Below, in pieces: positions 1 to 9,276 of a DNA stretch of 18,914 bases. This DNA comes from Spongospora subterranea (Eukaryota > Endomyxa > Phytomyxea > Plasmodiophorida > Plasmodiophoridae), in the NCBI GenBank assembly GCA_900404475.1, contig OUQQ01000393.1, positions 1 through 18,914 on the forward strand, in the 5' to 3' direction. Numbering within the stretch: the stretch's first letter is position 1; each line of letters opens with the position of its first letter. Made by a program: the position numbers and the translations under genes. Below the pieces are notes generated by a model. It was not told the origin of the DNA. It saw nothing but the letters and a program-made list of their open reading frames with translations, and made no database searches.

Positions 1-61
1 AAAAATTGTGCGTGGCCGGTGTACGGTCAATTCGAACCAATCGAACCCGCTGATACATGCC

Positions 62-310
62 TATTTTGTAACATTGTACCCTTGGACTTGGCACGACGGC
101 GCAAGATACGTGGCCTGGGTCCGCATGGATTGGAGTCAAGCGGGTGCCATAATGCACGAAAAAATGCTGTGGTCGGATGGAGCCGGGAAGTGAAGGGACG
201 CGGATGGAACCACAGCAATTTTTCGTGCATTATGGCACCTGCTTGACGCGGACCCAGGCCGCGTATCTTGCGCCGTCGTGCCAAGTCCTGGGGTACAATG
301 TTACAAAATA
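62..310. repeat. Long imperfect inverted repeat (fold-back element)
   Basis: The left arm (62-172) and the right arm (210-310, read in reverse complement) match at about 95 percent over roughly 101 aligned bases. The left arm carries a 10-base insertion near 122-133. The spacer between the arms is about 37 bases. As RNA or single-stranded DNA this would fold into a long hairpin. Because of the symmetry, overlapping ORFs on both strands encode nearly the same peptide, which is a by-product of the repeat and not evidence of a gene. No transposase and no clear target-site duplication are visible. A MITE-like or fold-back transposon remnant, or a local inverted duplication, are both possible. Confidence 0.85.
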
Positions 311-624
311 TGGGTTTTATGGCACCAACCGGAGTGGAGCCAACGGAAATTGTTGTTTCCATTTGACGGCGTTGTCAAAGTTTCCAGCATCGCCTCGTTT
401 GCTAATCTATGTCGGCATCCAGAGGTTTTGGTCTGCGTTTTATGCCCTGGCGATGTCCTCGTCACGCCTCCAAGAGCGTCCCATGCTGTTCTCACCGTCT
501 GGCCCGCTGATGTGCCTCTTTATGACCGATGGTGTCTTGCTGGCGGGCATGTACCCCTCTCTCGTTCCCGCTTTCTCTCGCTCCTGCACTCTCTCGCTCG
601 CGTGATCTCTCCTCTCTTCACATA
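311..624. other. Intergenic, no gene recognised
   Basis: Several short ORFs overlap here on both strands, but none has recognisable domains or a plausible splice structure. The stretch near 555-620 is rich in CTCTC runs. I see no RNA gene. Confidence 0.5.
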
Positions 625-671
625 ACGAATTTAGCTGTTAAACCCACCCATCAACAACCCACGCAGTTTAA
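625..671 (+). repeat. Direct repeat copy A, running into a palindrome at 661-679
   Basis: This copy begins ACGAATTTAG and runs to the motif AACAACCCACGCAGTT, closely matching 802-847. Immediately overlapping its end, 661-679 is a perfect palindrome: ACGCAGTTT, one centre base, then AAACTGCGT. The second copy lacks the palindrome's right half. Origin is unknown; it may be a diverged dispersed element or a tandem duplication with about 177 bases between starts. Confidence 0.7.
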
Positions 672-801
672 AACTGCGTACTACACGGTAACAACCCAGC
701 CGTTTAAGTCGGTTTTTATGAGTTTTTTTGAATAAAATGACGGTCTGTGTGGTAGTGTTCCAGTACCCAGTCCTAGGAGTACTACGATCGTTAAGAGCTG
801 T

Positions 802-847
802 ACGAATTTAGTTGTTACCCACCAATAACAACCCACGCAGTTCAAAT
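802..847 (+). repeat. Direct repeat copy B
   Basis: Diverged second copy of 625-671. It shares ACGAATTTAG at its start and ACAACCCACGCAGTT near its end, with small indels between them. Confidence 0.7.
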
Positions 848-934
848 GCACGCTATGTTAGTTTACTGCATAACTATTTCCAATGATCACATCTCGATCC
901 TCTTTACATTTCGAAATAAAGATTATCGCTGCTA

Positions 935-2878
935 TCACCAGAACTCTTCATTATCGCTTTTGTCGGCTTCTTTTGCAATCCATGGATTCGCTAGGCGCTC
1001 AGCGTCCCATTTTTTTGTTTTTCTATGCCTTTCTTGTCTCCCCGCCTTTGGCTGTTGCGGTTGTTGCTGCTGCTGCTGCTGTGGCTGCGGCTGTGGTTGT
1101 TGCTGTGGTTGATCATTTCGGAAAGACAAGTGAGTCGTCAATGGTTGTGCATATAACTGATCAGAGCTTGTCATCACAAGGGACCGCTGCGGGGATGCAA
1201 TCTCCGGCAAAGTTGCCCTGGAATGAACCGATTCATATTGAGAGCGTTGGTGGATCGATGGAACTGGTTGTAGACGGGCAGAAGATGACAGATGGTTCAT
1301 AAGAGTCGGAGAGCTTTTGATGGCAGATGTCCTTTCATTGCTTAGTCCTGGTGCAGGCCCACCATTTCTCATCACGTCCATTACATTCACTACGATTAGA
1401 CCTAGAACTATGCCCACAACTATTATGATCACGACCAATATTTCTTGCGATATTCCCAGGAATGAATCCGGGGATGCTTTTGAATCTGTAAGGCACTGCA
1501 GGGGCACAGCAGAGTAGTAATCATGATCTGGACAATATTTTCTGAATGAAACTGTCGAGTCTACTTTGCTCTGCGCGGTTAGCTTGTTACTGACTAGACC
1601 GTATTGCAATCGATTTAGTGTTGGATCGCCCGATAACTGGCTTGTTATGGCGATAGGGACGCTCTCAGCCGTGATTTGCGAATGCCTGGAACGGGGCAGT
1701 ATGTCAAAACTGACATAGGTATGGCCTTGATCATCAACGGCAATAGGATTGATGATCCTAGATGAATCAATATACAATGATGTAGATAAGTCGATGACGA
1801 AGTTATTGAGATAGGGTGTCGGATCATCAACGTCCCATACGGCAGGAAACTGGATTTTCACGTGCTGACAGGTAATGGTTTGGCCAGTTGTTTGAACGTC
1901 CATTGACACGATAGGCGAGCAGGTTTGAAGGCCATCGGAAGCAATGACCGTGCTCTGCATAACGGCAGGAAGGCATGAAAGAGACGGTGAGCGAAAGATT
2001 GACCTGGAGATGTGATCAGATAAGTAGTCAATGAGCACATGAAGCCTCCTACACGAAGGTCAGGCGATTTGAGACGAGAGTAGCGGGTGGGATCCACTCT
2101 AACAGGAGGTTATCATCCATATATCTGCATGACACGCAATACACCAGACATGCTGTAGCGTTAGATGGTCTGCATGACACTACGTTACACTACTGACATG
2201 GTTCTTATGATACTGTTGGAAAACACATCAGAGGGCAACGATACGAACCGGTTATTAGTTATTGATCTATGATGTGACAGAATCAGGGTTCTCATTATTA
2301 TCGCGGTTAGACTATTAGACATACAGAGAGGTGAGATTGGTCAGATCAGAGGCCAGATTACTTGGGAGGACGACGATCTGACAACTATCCAACTGTAGCC
2401 GCGACACCCTGGACTGGTACCGAAAGAGACCTGGTGAAAGGCCGAAGGGGAATGAGTTCCTCGAGAGGTCAACACTCTGGAGACCCGTCAAGCAATCAAA
2501 CGTAGTAGGTGGCAAATGAGTGGCATTAATCTAAATGGAAGTAAATAGTATCGGTGATCGAATTATGAGGATGGAGTCTGAATCGCTTACCTGCTGATTT
2601 TTGACGATAAGGGTGGTGATGTCCTTTAACCGGACCTGTCCAAAGGATGGGTTCAAATTAGTGCAGGCACACAGACCGGATAATGAGTCAAACTGTCGTT
2701 GACTTAGGTCAGACGCTTGTATAAAAGTATTGCCATATGCATAGTCTATATTGAGGGCAATATTGCCATTACTGGACGTAATACTACTGGAATAGAATGT
2801 ACAGGGGAACGGGGTTGACATTGCCAGATGTACATTGACAAACAACATTATAGAGACGATTATACAGATGTATCTCAT
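935..2878 (-). CDS. LRR type I membrane protein with Gln-rich tail (5 exons, ~570 aa)
   Basis: Exons on the minus strand: 2878-2591, 2530-2325, 2266-2189, 2124-2053, 2003-935. All four introns are 49-64 nt, GT-AG and phase-consistent. The protein starts MRYICIIVSIMLFVN, a signal peptide, so it should enter the secretory pathway. Exons 2-4 encode degenerate leucine-rich repeats, for example LTGLQSVDLSRN, LTNLTSLSITNNRF and LPSDVF. A Cys-containing ectodomain follows, then one hydrophobic helix at about residues 403-423 (LVVIIIVVGIVLGLIVV). The cytosolic tail has a Gln/Pro tract (about 513-535) and a basic segment. Exons of 72-78 nt matching single LRR units are usual in LRR genes. No kinase or TIR domain is present. 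A cell-surface receptor or adhesion role is inference; the exact family is not recognised. The in-frame TTG upstream at 2893 is not needed, because ATG 2878 leads directly into the signal peptide. Confidence 0.8.
1052..1108 (+). repeat. GCT/CAG-type trinucleotide tract encoding poly-Gln/Pro on the minus strand
   Basis: Runs of GCTGCTGCT interspersed with GGCTGCGGCTGTGG read as a Gln-rich tract with interspersed Pro in the cytosolic tail of the LRR protein on the minus strand. Such tracts are prone to length variation. Confidence 0.75.
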
Positions 2879-3821
2879 GGCGTTATTGTCCAAAATCTGG
2901 GCCTGGGTTACCCAATACTTGATAAGATAATGCTATTACCCCAAATATATATGAGAAACAATAGTACACTGGGTTGGTGCATTATCTAATATCTCAATCA
3001 ACAGGTACCGTGAAGAATTTCATTGATGCCCTCAGTTAATCAACGCTAGCCCGGATCCTGTAGAAAAATTGGGGGTAAGGTCAATGTCGTCAACAATTGA
3101 CACAATCGTGCGACTCCGACTCTACGGTTCTGCTTGTTATGTGCCACTTTTGATCATCCTGCCAACCTTCTGTCAATATTAGAGTAAATGTGACTAAAGA
3201 AAATAATTACGAATGTATCAATGCATTAGCAGACAATGACGGTTTGCGTAGACAGATCTTCCGCAAACGAGAGGCAGAGCGAAAAAATCGGTCAAAGGAA
3301 TATATTTTCATTCATTCCTAATGTAACTGTTTAATCAATCTAGGAACAATGACCTTGGTCTAGCGAAAACTGCCCATTGGATGAGGTACACACATGAAAG
3401 TGGCACTCCGACCAGCATGAAACTGCAGTTGCAAACTCCAATGGCATGATATTCTTTTAGCTACCGAGAGACCAAACTATAACGTCAACATATGGACAAC
3501 GTGGCATCTGTAGCGGAGCGTCGTTTAGCGATTTCTTGTTCCATTTACCTGTTTTTGCAGCGTGGGCAAAGTGAACGTTTAGGTTTCTTTAGTATTGACG
3601 GAGTTGTGTACTTTTCGACATATTTCTTTCTGTTTAATCTGTTTTGCCTTTGCATTTTAGGTCAATATACATCAGTTTTGATTTTCAAAAAATAAGAGGT
3701 CGTAGTGGTATTGAAGGGTTGATCGGGTTTCAAATCAGTGTAAACACCCGCATCAGAATTTTCAGTGATTTATAGTGTTCTGCATTGTTGTGGTGTAGCC
3801 AGCAATAGTCTTTGTTCAAAA
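2879..3821. other. Intergenic, no gene recognised
   Basis: This is upstream of the minus-strand LRR gene, so its promoter should lie near 2879-3200. A 67-codon ORF at 3492-3695 (+) is Phe/Leu-rich and low in complexity, without recognisable domain or splice partners. I see no RNA gene or mobile element. Confidence 0.45.
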
Positions 3822-4268
3822 TTAATGGCAAACTTCAAAATTAAATTGCTCGCCCGCGAAAGAAGTGTTCTTGAAAGGAAAACTTCGTTGCAATCCAGTT
3901 GCGATCAGCTTTTCGCTATCGTCGGTGGTCATATATTGGGAAGCAAATCGGCCAACTAAGATCTTCAAGCACACCAAGGTCTCGGGCCATACACTTGAAA
4001 TAACACAATCGCTCAAGAAACTAGTCCACTTATCCAAAAACAGGAGCTGTAATAACCGATTGTTGATTGTTGTTGACGAAGTCGGACGAGGCCATTTACA
4101 GCTCTTTTCAACTGCTACCCTATTTCTGTTATCACCGACTATGAAAGCTCGTTGAAAGAATGACGTAATCCTGTTCATCACGCCCATGGGCTTCCTCGTC
4201 ATAATGCAGAACACAGGCAGCTGTGAGAAGGCTTCTGCGATAATCATGACGGTGAAGGCTCGATGCAA
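3822..4268 (-). CDS. Uncertain ORF, possible hypothetical exon or gene fragment
   Basis: A 149-codon open frame on the minus strand begins with TTG rather than ATG; an in-frame TGA lies shortly upstream. The first part is hydrophobic (AFTVMIIAEAFSQLPVFCIM). A shorter plus-strand frame (3865-4155) overlaps it, so the coding strand is not certain. I recognise no family. It may be an exon of an unmodelled gene, a decayed gene, or a chance ORF. Confidence 0.15.
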   Translation of the reverse strand: MHRAFTVMIIAEAFSQLPVFCIMTRKPMGVMNRITSFFQRAFIVGDNRNRVAVEKSCKWPRPTSSTTINNRLLQLLFLDKWTSFLSDCVISSVWPETLVCLKILVGRFASQYMTTDDSEKLIATGLQRSFPFKNTSFAGEQFNFEVCH

Positions 4269-4459
4269 ACGGATCGCTCAGAGCATTCCAAGGGTCTAAC
4301 CCGCTCAAGGACGACCAAAAACATGGTAAAGATAAAGCGAGTATGGGTCCTGCCGAGAATGGTTGTGGTTGCCAAAAGAGTCTCGGATCATGGAAGCATA
4401 TCGACTACATCAGGAACACACTGGGAATGAAGCGGGTACCGAAGAAAATCATTAATTTG

Positions 4460-4531
4460 GTGCAGCGTTGGTGCTTTGCAACTTGAAGCAAACGACATTT
4501 CCAGTGCGGCGCTGGTGCTTTGCAGCGTGAA
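4460..4531 (+). repeat. Short tandem duplication, two ~28-base copies
   Basis: GTGCAGCGTTGGTGCTTTGC at 4460 recurs as GTGCGGCGCTGGTGCTTTGC at 4504. The copies extend to about 28 bases with four mismatches and a period of 44. It lies in noncoding sequence; no function is evident. Confidence 0.65.
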
Positions 4532-5537
4532 ACAGTGAGCAATTGAAATCATGGCCTGCACAGGCATCGCAGATTAGTTGCCAACGTTGATAGCTAATCG
4601 CAACACATTTTAACATCAATCAGCGGTGTTGACAACAAAGGATTGCTATCGGTAAGCGTTGCGGCATATCCGATGACAATCAACTTCTGCGAAAATTAAG
4701 AACCGATTGCTTACAATTGATTTCTGTGATGGGACAGTTTAAACTTTAAGATTTCGGCCCAAAATTATATTTTGTTTATTACAGAACCGTGATTGTTCGA
4801 TTGCACTGTATGCAGAACATTGTCGGTGAATATGAAAGCAGTAAAATATAATAACTCGCCAGGCCAACAGTCGTCCTGAATCCTATGGCTTGGACAAAGA
4901 ATGGCGTCCCAATGTAGCCGAACTTGACTAGTTGTACGACGCTGGTTTAATTGTTATTCAAGCCTTATTGCCTTTTCCTGGTAACCATGTTGCAATCGAT
5001 GGACGATAATTGTGCAAATTTACCTGCTATAGTTCGATATGCACGACATGTGACTCAGTACTGAGGATTGAGGGCTCGCATCATCGAGTCAATAAGGATA
5101 CCGAATACATTTCGAGGGTCAAATATTGAAAATAATTACAGGTGCATGGAAGGGCTACAACAGCGAAGATGGACAATCTTTGGATGAGATACGACTTGGC
5201 TGGATGGGCCAAGATGACTGCGGCTGGCTGTTACCTCCCACAGTGGCGCACGTTTCTATGAACAGCTCAGAATGAAGTGTCCCGCGTCCCCAGCCATTAT
5301 TTTCAGTGTCCCCGCTACAGTGTGTTATATACAGTAAGGAGTGGGACCTAGCGCAGTTTCCATTGCCGGCTGTGGTATATACCAATCAGCCACTGCAGAC
5401 AACCACTGGGGGGAATGCCGAGGTGGGGTCAATGTTGCATGTAATTGCGTACACACTGTGAATGACTTCTATTCGCTATTCACTGTCCCACATTAACCAA
5501 TCTCATTTCTGATCAATTCTATTGTTTCCATCGTGCA
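4532..5537. promoter_or_regulatory. Upstream region of the TPS gene
   Basis: About 1 kb without a supportable gene precedes the TPS start codon. A CCAAT sequence lies at 5497-5501, about 37 bases before the ATG. CACTGT or its complement occurs at 5317-5322, 5454-5459 and 5481-5486. These may be promoter elements, but that is inference. Confidence 0.3.
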
Positions 5538-8500
5538 ATGTCGGAGGAGTTACGCCTGAATATCGGCACGGACCAAGGTTCCGATTCTGAAGGAGACGAT
5601 CGCGGAGAATACGAACGAAGTAAAGCGCGCGAAAAAGTGCTACAGGATCAGATACAGGAGCTATCGACCAAAGTGTCGGAAGAGCGCTGTCTGAGGCGGG
5701 CGAAGGTAGACAGCTTTGTATCTGAATATGGAGTTCTTTGTTACGATATCAATGATCATTGTGGGTATGGTTCGGCAAATTGACTATGCTTTCTGAATAA
5801 TTTAGGTCAAGCGTTCAGCCATGTCCCCATCCAATCCGTCGTCTGAGTCTCGGCTTCTAATCGTAGCAAATCGCCTACCAATGTCGCTAAAAAAAGATGA
5901 GGCTACTGGTGTTTGGTCGTTTCAAATGAGCTCTGGTGGCTTAGTATCGGCGCTGCTAGGAATCAAGAATGTCGATATGGTCTGGCTTGGGTGGCCAGGA
6001 GTTCCTGTAGAAAATGAAAAAGACCAAGAGGTTAGCGGTTTGCTTTATCGACGCTGCGACGTCCTCTAATTTCCAAGCACGTGTAGGCGATACATAATCT
6101 CCTTTCTGCCCAACGATGTCATCCTGTTTTTTTAACCAAACAATTGATTGATTTATATTATCTGGGTTATTCTAATAACGTCCTTTGGCCGTTGTTCCAT
6201 TACATTCCTCTTCCAATTGACGACCTGAAAAATTCGGTCAAGATGTTCGAGGCATATGAAGAAGCCAATCAGCTCTTTGCCGATGCATTATTATCTGTAA
6301 TGTTAAAGAGTGCAAAATTCATCATTGTGCTAAGCATACTTAGATATATCGTCCTGGTGATTTGGTCTGGGTTCATGATTACCACCTAATGCTTCTCCCG
6401 TCAATGTTACGCTCCGTTCACCAAAAAATGAAAATTGGGTTTTTTCTCCATACGCCGTTCCCTTCGTACTCCGTTATTTTTTTTTAGTTGCGTCGTGGAC
6501 TGATTTTTTGTATAGGTCTGAAATATACCGAGCACTGCCCCAACGAGAGGGTAACACTGATTGTTTTTGGAGCTTCCATTTCTAAACAATTCCACTTTCA
6601 GAAATAGTGCATAGTCTGCTATCAAGCGACCTTATAGGTTTCCAAGTTTATGATGATTGCCGGTAACACTGAAGGCATAATTTATATCAGCGATTCAAAT
6701 CCTTTAGGCATTTCATGAGTTCATGCACGCGCATCCTTGGCCTCGACACTCCTCCGACTGGGGTTCAATTAGGTCGTGGTCTAGCCGTCATTGGTGCATT
6801 TCCTATCGGCATTGATCCAGACCGATTTACGGTGGATATCCCTGTTAATGTGTGTTTATATTGTAACCTCTTTTATTAGGATGCACTAAACCATCCTGCT
6901 GTTTTGAATCATATCGCCGAATTTAAAGAGCAGTTCAAGGGTATGAAAATAATTGTTGGCATTGATCGACTGGACTATATCAAAGGCATCCCCCATAAGA
7001 TTCACGCAATGGAACAGTTTTTGAGTACGAATCCTCAGTGGTAAACACAAGCATCTCTATCAGTTTGGTGGTATTTATAATACCGGTTAGGGTCGGCAAG
7101 GTGGTGTTGATTCAGATTGCAGTTCCATCTCGGACTGATGTCCCCGAATATCAGGTAAATTACGTATCCAAGATTGCTAAATGTTTGTATCAACTTGTTG
7201 CAGAAACTTGCTAAAGAAACGCATGAGTTTGTCGGAAGAGTGAATGGTCGCTTTGGTTCTATAGTTCACTCGCCAATTCACTACCTTGATCAGTCCATTC
7301 CATTCGTCAAGGTCAGTTAACCCTTTGATTTATTTAATGTCGATCCTGATTCATTGCAGATGGTTGCTCTTTATTGCGTTGCCGATACTTGTTTAATCAC
7401 CTCATTAAGGGACGGAATGAACTTGGTATCATATGAATATGTGGCATGTCAGACGGCTGTACACGGGGAAGGCGTACTGATTCTAAGCGAGTTTTGTGGT
7501 GCTTCTCAATCCCTTGGTAAGGTTTTAGACCTGAACTGTGTCTGTTAACTCACGCGTGGTCCGTTAGGTGCTGGGTCCTTAAGGATCAATCCATGGGACA
7601 TTGAAGAAACTTCCAAGGCTATCCAGTATGCCCTGGAAATGTCATCGAATGAGCGAAAAGTTCTGTAAAACATTCATTCCTCTTCAGCCAATCCCACTAA
7701 ATGATGTCACAGGAATATCATCGTTACGCCATGCAATATGTTTCAGCTCATACTTCTCAACATTGGGCGGATGGTTTTCTTCAAAAGTTGAAACAAACTA
7801 AAAATGTTGTAACGGTACCACTCGTCCCTAAACGGCTACAAATAGACGATGTTGTACATGCCTTTCAAAGTAAATCATCGTAAGCACTATTGCATCTCTT
7901 TCGCCATAATTATCCCAACTCAGTGATGTTTTAGCAGCCATAGGGTCATTATATTAGGGCTTGTTGGCACTTTAATTCAACGGCGAGCCAGGTTAAACCG
8001 TCTTGAGCTTAAAGTTGCGCATGTGCTAAAATGCTTTCAGTGGCATGTCATATGATCGATTTCAGCGATTCGCCAAATGCAATCCTAGTGCATTGGAAGC
8101 CATACGAACTTTGGCGGAAGCACCGAATACGACAGTTATCATTCTCACCTCGAGGAACCGTGAAATGTGTGAACATGTTCTTGATGATACCTCAGCATGG
8201 ATTGGAGCTGAAAATGGGTTTTTCCTTAAAAAAGGACGCAATTTGGCATGGGAAACTATTCAGGTTTTGTATGTTAAACTCGACCGACATGTTTTTGACA
8301 ATGAGAGTAGGAACCTGTGGATAACACATGGATGGATGAAGTGACAAAAGTCTTTGACTATTTTACTGAGAGAACCCCGAAATCTTTCATCGAAAAGGTT
8401 TGATATTTTGTTTATGGAGTGATTCAGTAGGTCATCGATGATTAGGAGGAAACTTTCATGTCTTGGCATTATGAGGACGCAGATAGGGAATTCTCCGAGC

Positions 8501-9085
8501 TTCAAGCTCGTGATTTGCTTATGCATTTAGTGGGCGCCATCTCTGTCAGAGCCCGCTGTAGTAACTAAGATTGCAAATTTCAGGTCGCTGGGCCTTTGGT
8601 GAATACTTCCACAGAAGTTGTGAATTGCTGCAAATTGCTTCAAGTAAGGCCAGCTGGGGTGTCTAAAGGTATAACGTTCTTCCCAATGGGCATATCTTTC
8701 CGGCTAAAGTTCATCATTCACAGGCATGATGTGTGACCGAATCTTGAACATAGTGCAAGCTCGGAATCCTGATATCGGTTTTGTTTTGTGCATGGGTGAT
8801 TTTCTGAGTCGTGATGACGATATTTTTGAAAGCTTATCTTCTGCGGTGGAGCCTGCACAGGTGAGCAAAAAGATCGATGGGCTTCAATTACTCACTGAAA
8901 TGAGAAATGCATAGAGTAATAGAATGGACACTCCTCGTAGAATGCCTTCAACTAAGCTACCCAAGTCATGCTATGTCGCTACTGTAAATGTTGGGGCCAA
9001 GGCAGGACAGGCGAAAAAATTCGTTCGAAGCTCCGTCGAGGTTGAGAAAATTATTACGCAATTAGCTGAATGTGCGAATAATTGA
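5538..9085 (+). CDS. Trehalose-6-phosphate synthase with C-terminal phosphatase-like domain (multi-exon, ~850 aa)
   Basis: The TPS domain makes trehalose-6-phosphate from UDP-glucose and glucose-6-phosphate. Exon 1 (5538-5705, or to 5717) encodes an acidic, coiled-coil-like leader. Exon 2 (from 5806) has ANRLPMSL, SSGGLVSAL and WLGWPG. Later exons: 6147-6296, 6344-6465, 6516-6550, 6602-6662, 6708-6843, 6880-7040, 7091-7154, 7204-7311, 7360-7516, 7568-7659, 7713-7879, 7935-7991, 8041-8263, 8311-8397, 8446-8529, 8584-8668, 8724-8860, 8915-9085. Kept active-site motifs include LWPLFHY, VHDYHLM, GIDRLDYIKG and RDGMNLVSYEY, so synthase activity is expected. The TPP-like half has lost motif I: DxDGT is GLVGT at 7957-7971. 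Motif III (GDFLSRDDDIF) is kept. The phosphatase is therefore probably dead and may be regulatory. Between 6031 and 6146 no normal intron restores the frame although conserved FLPNDVI is visible, so a local sequence error, unusual splicing or inactivation is possible. The donor at 7660 (GTTCTG) is weak. Confidence 0.9.
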
Positions 9086-9105
9086 TTACCTGGCTTACGA
9101 GATAA

Positions 9106-9111
9106 AATAAA
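9106..9111 (+). terminator. Polyadenylation signal AATAAA of the TPS gene
   Basis: AATAAA lies 20 bases after the TPS stop codon and is followed by a T/G-rich stretch. The position and downstream composition fit a eukaryotic poly(A) signal. Confidence 0.6.
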
Positions 9112-9134
9112 AGTTGTTTTGCATTGTATTCGCC

Positions 9135-9140
9135 ATTTAT
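9135..9140 (-). terminator. Candidate polyadenylation signal of the WDR37-like gene
   Basis: TTTATT on the plus strand reads AATAAA on the minus strand, about 137 bases after the WDR37-like stop. It sits close to the opposing TPS signal, so the two 3' UTRs may overlap. Confidence 0.35.
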
Positions 9141-9276
9141 TTGAAGCTGGTTGTATTCCTGTTGTTATAAATAGATTGGGACGATGACTGATTAGAGCGC
9201 ATAGAGGCGTGACAGAATGGAAATTTCACAGTGCAACAATGCGAGGAATATGTAGGTTCGTATGGCTTGCCCATAT

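Noticed and set aside
19..362. Overlapping ORFs on both strands encoding nearly the same peptide (CNIVPxDLARRRKIRGLGP)
   Set aside because: They are explained by the inverted repeat 62-310; no domain or splice structure supports a gene.
3492..3695. 67-codon ORF rich in Phe and Leu
   Set aside because: T-rich composition gives such frames by chance; no domain, partner exon or conserved motif is seen.
5155..5385. 76-codon minus-strand ORF upstream of TPS
   Set aside because: Low-complexity Ser/Cys/Gly content without recognisable motif; it lies in the likely TPS promoter.
6061..6143. A single intron ending in TTG joining GAC to ATTGAT
   Set aside because: It would keep the frame but needs a non-AG acceptor and would discard the conserved FLPNDVI block.
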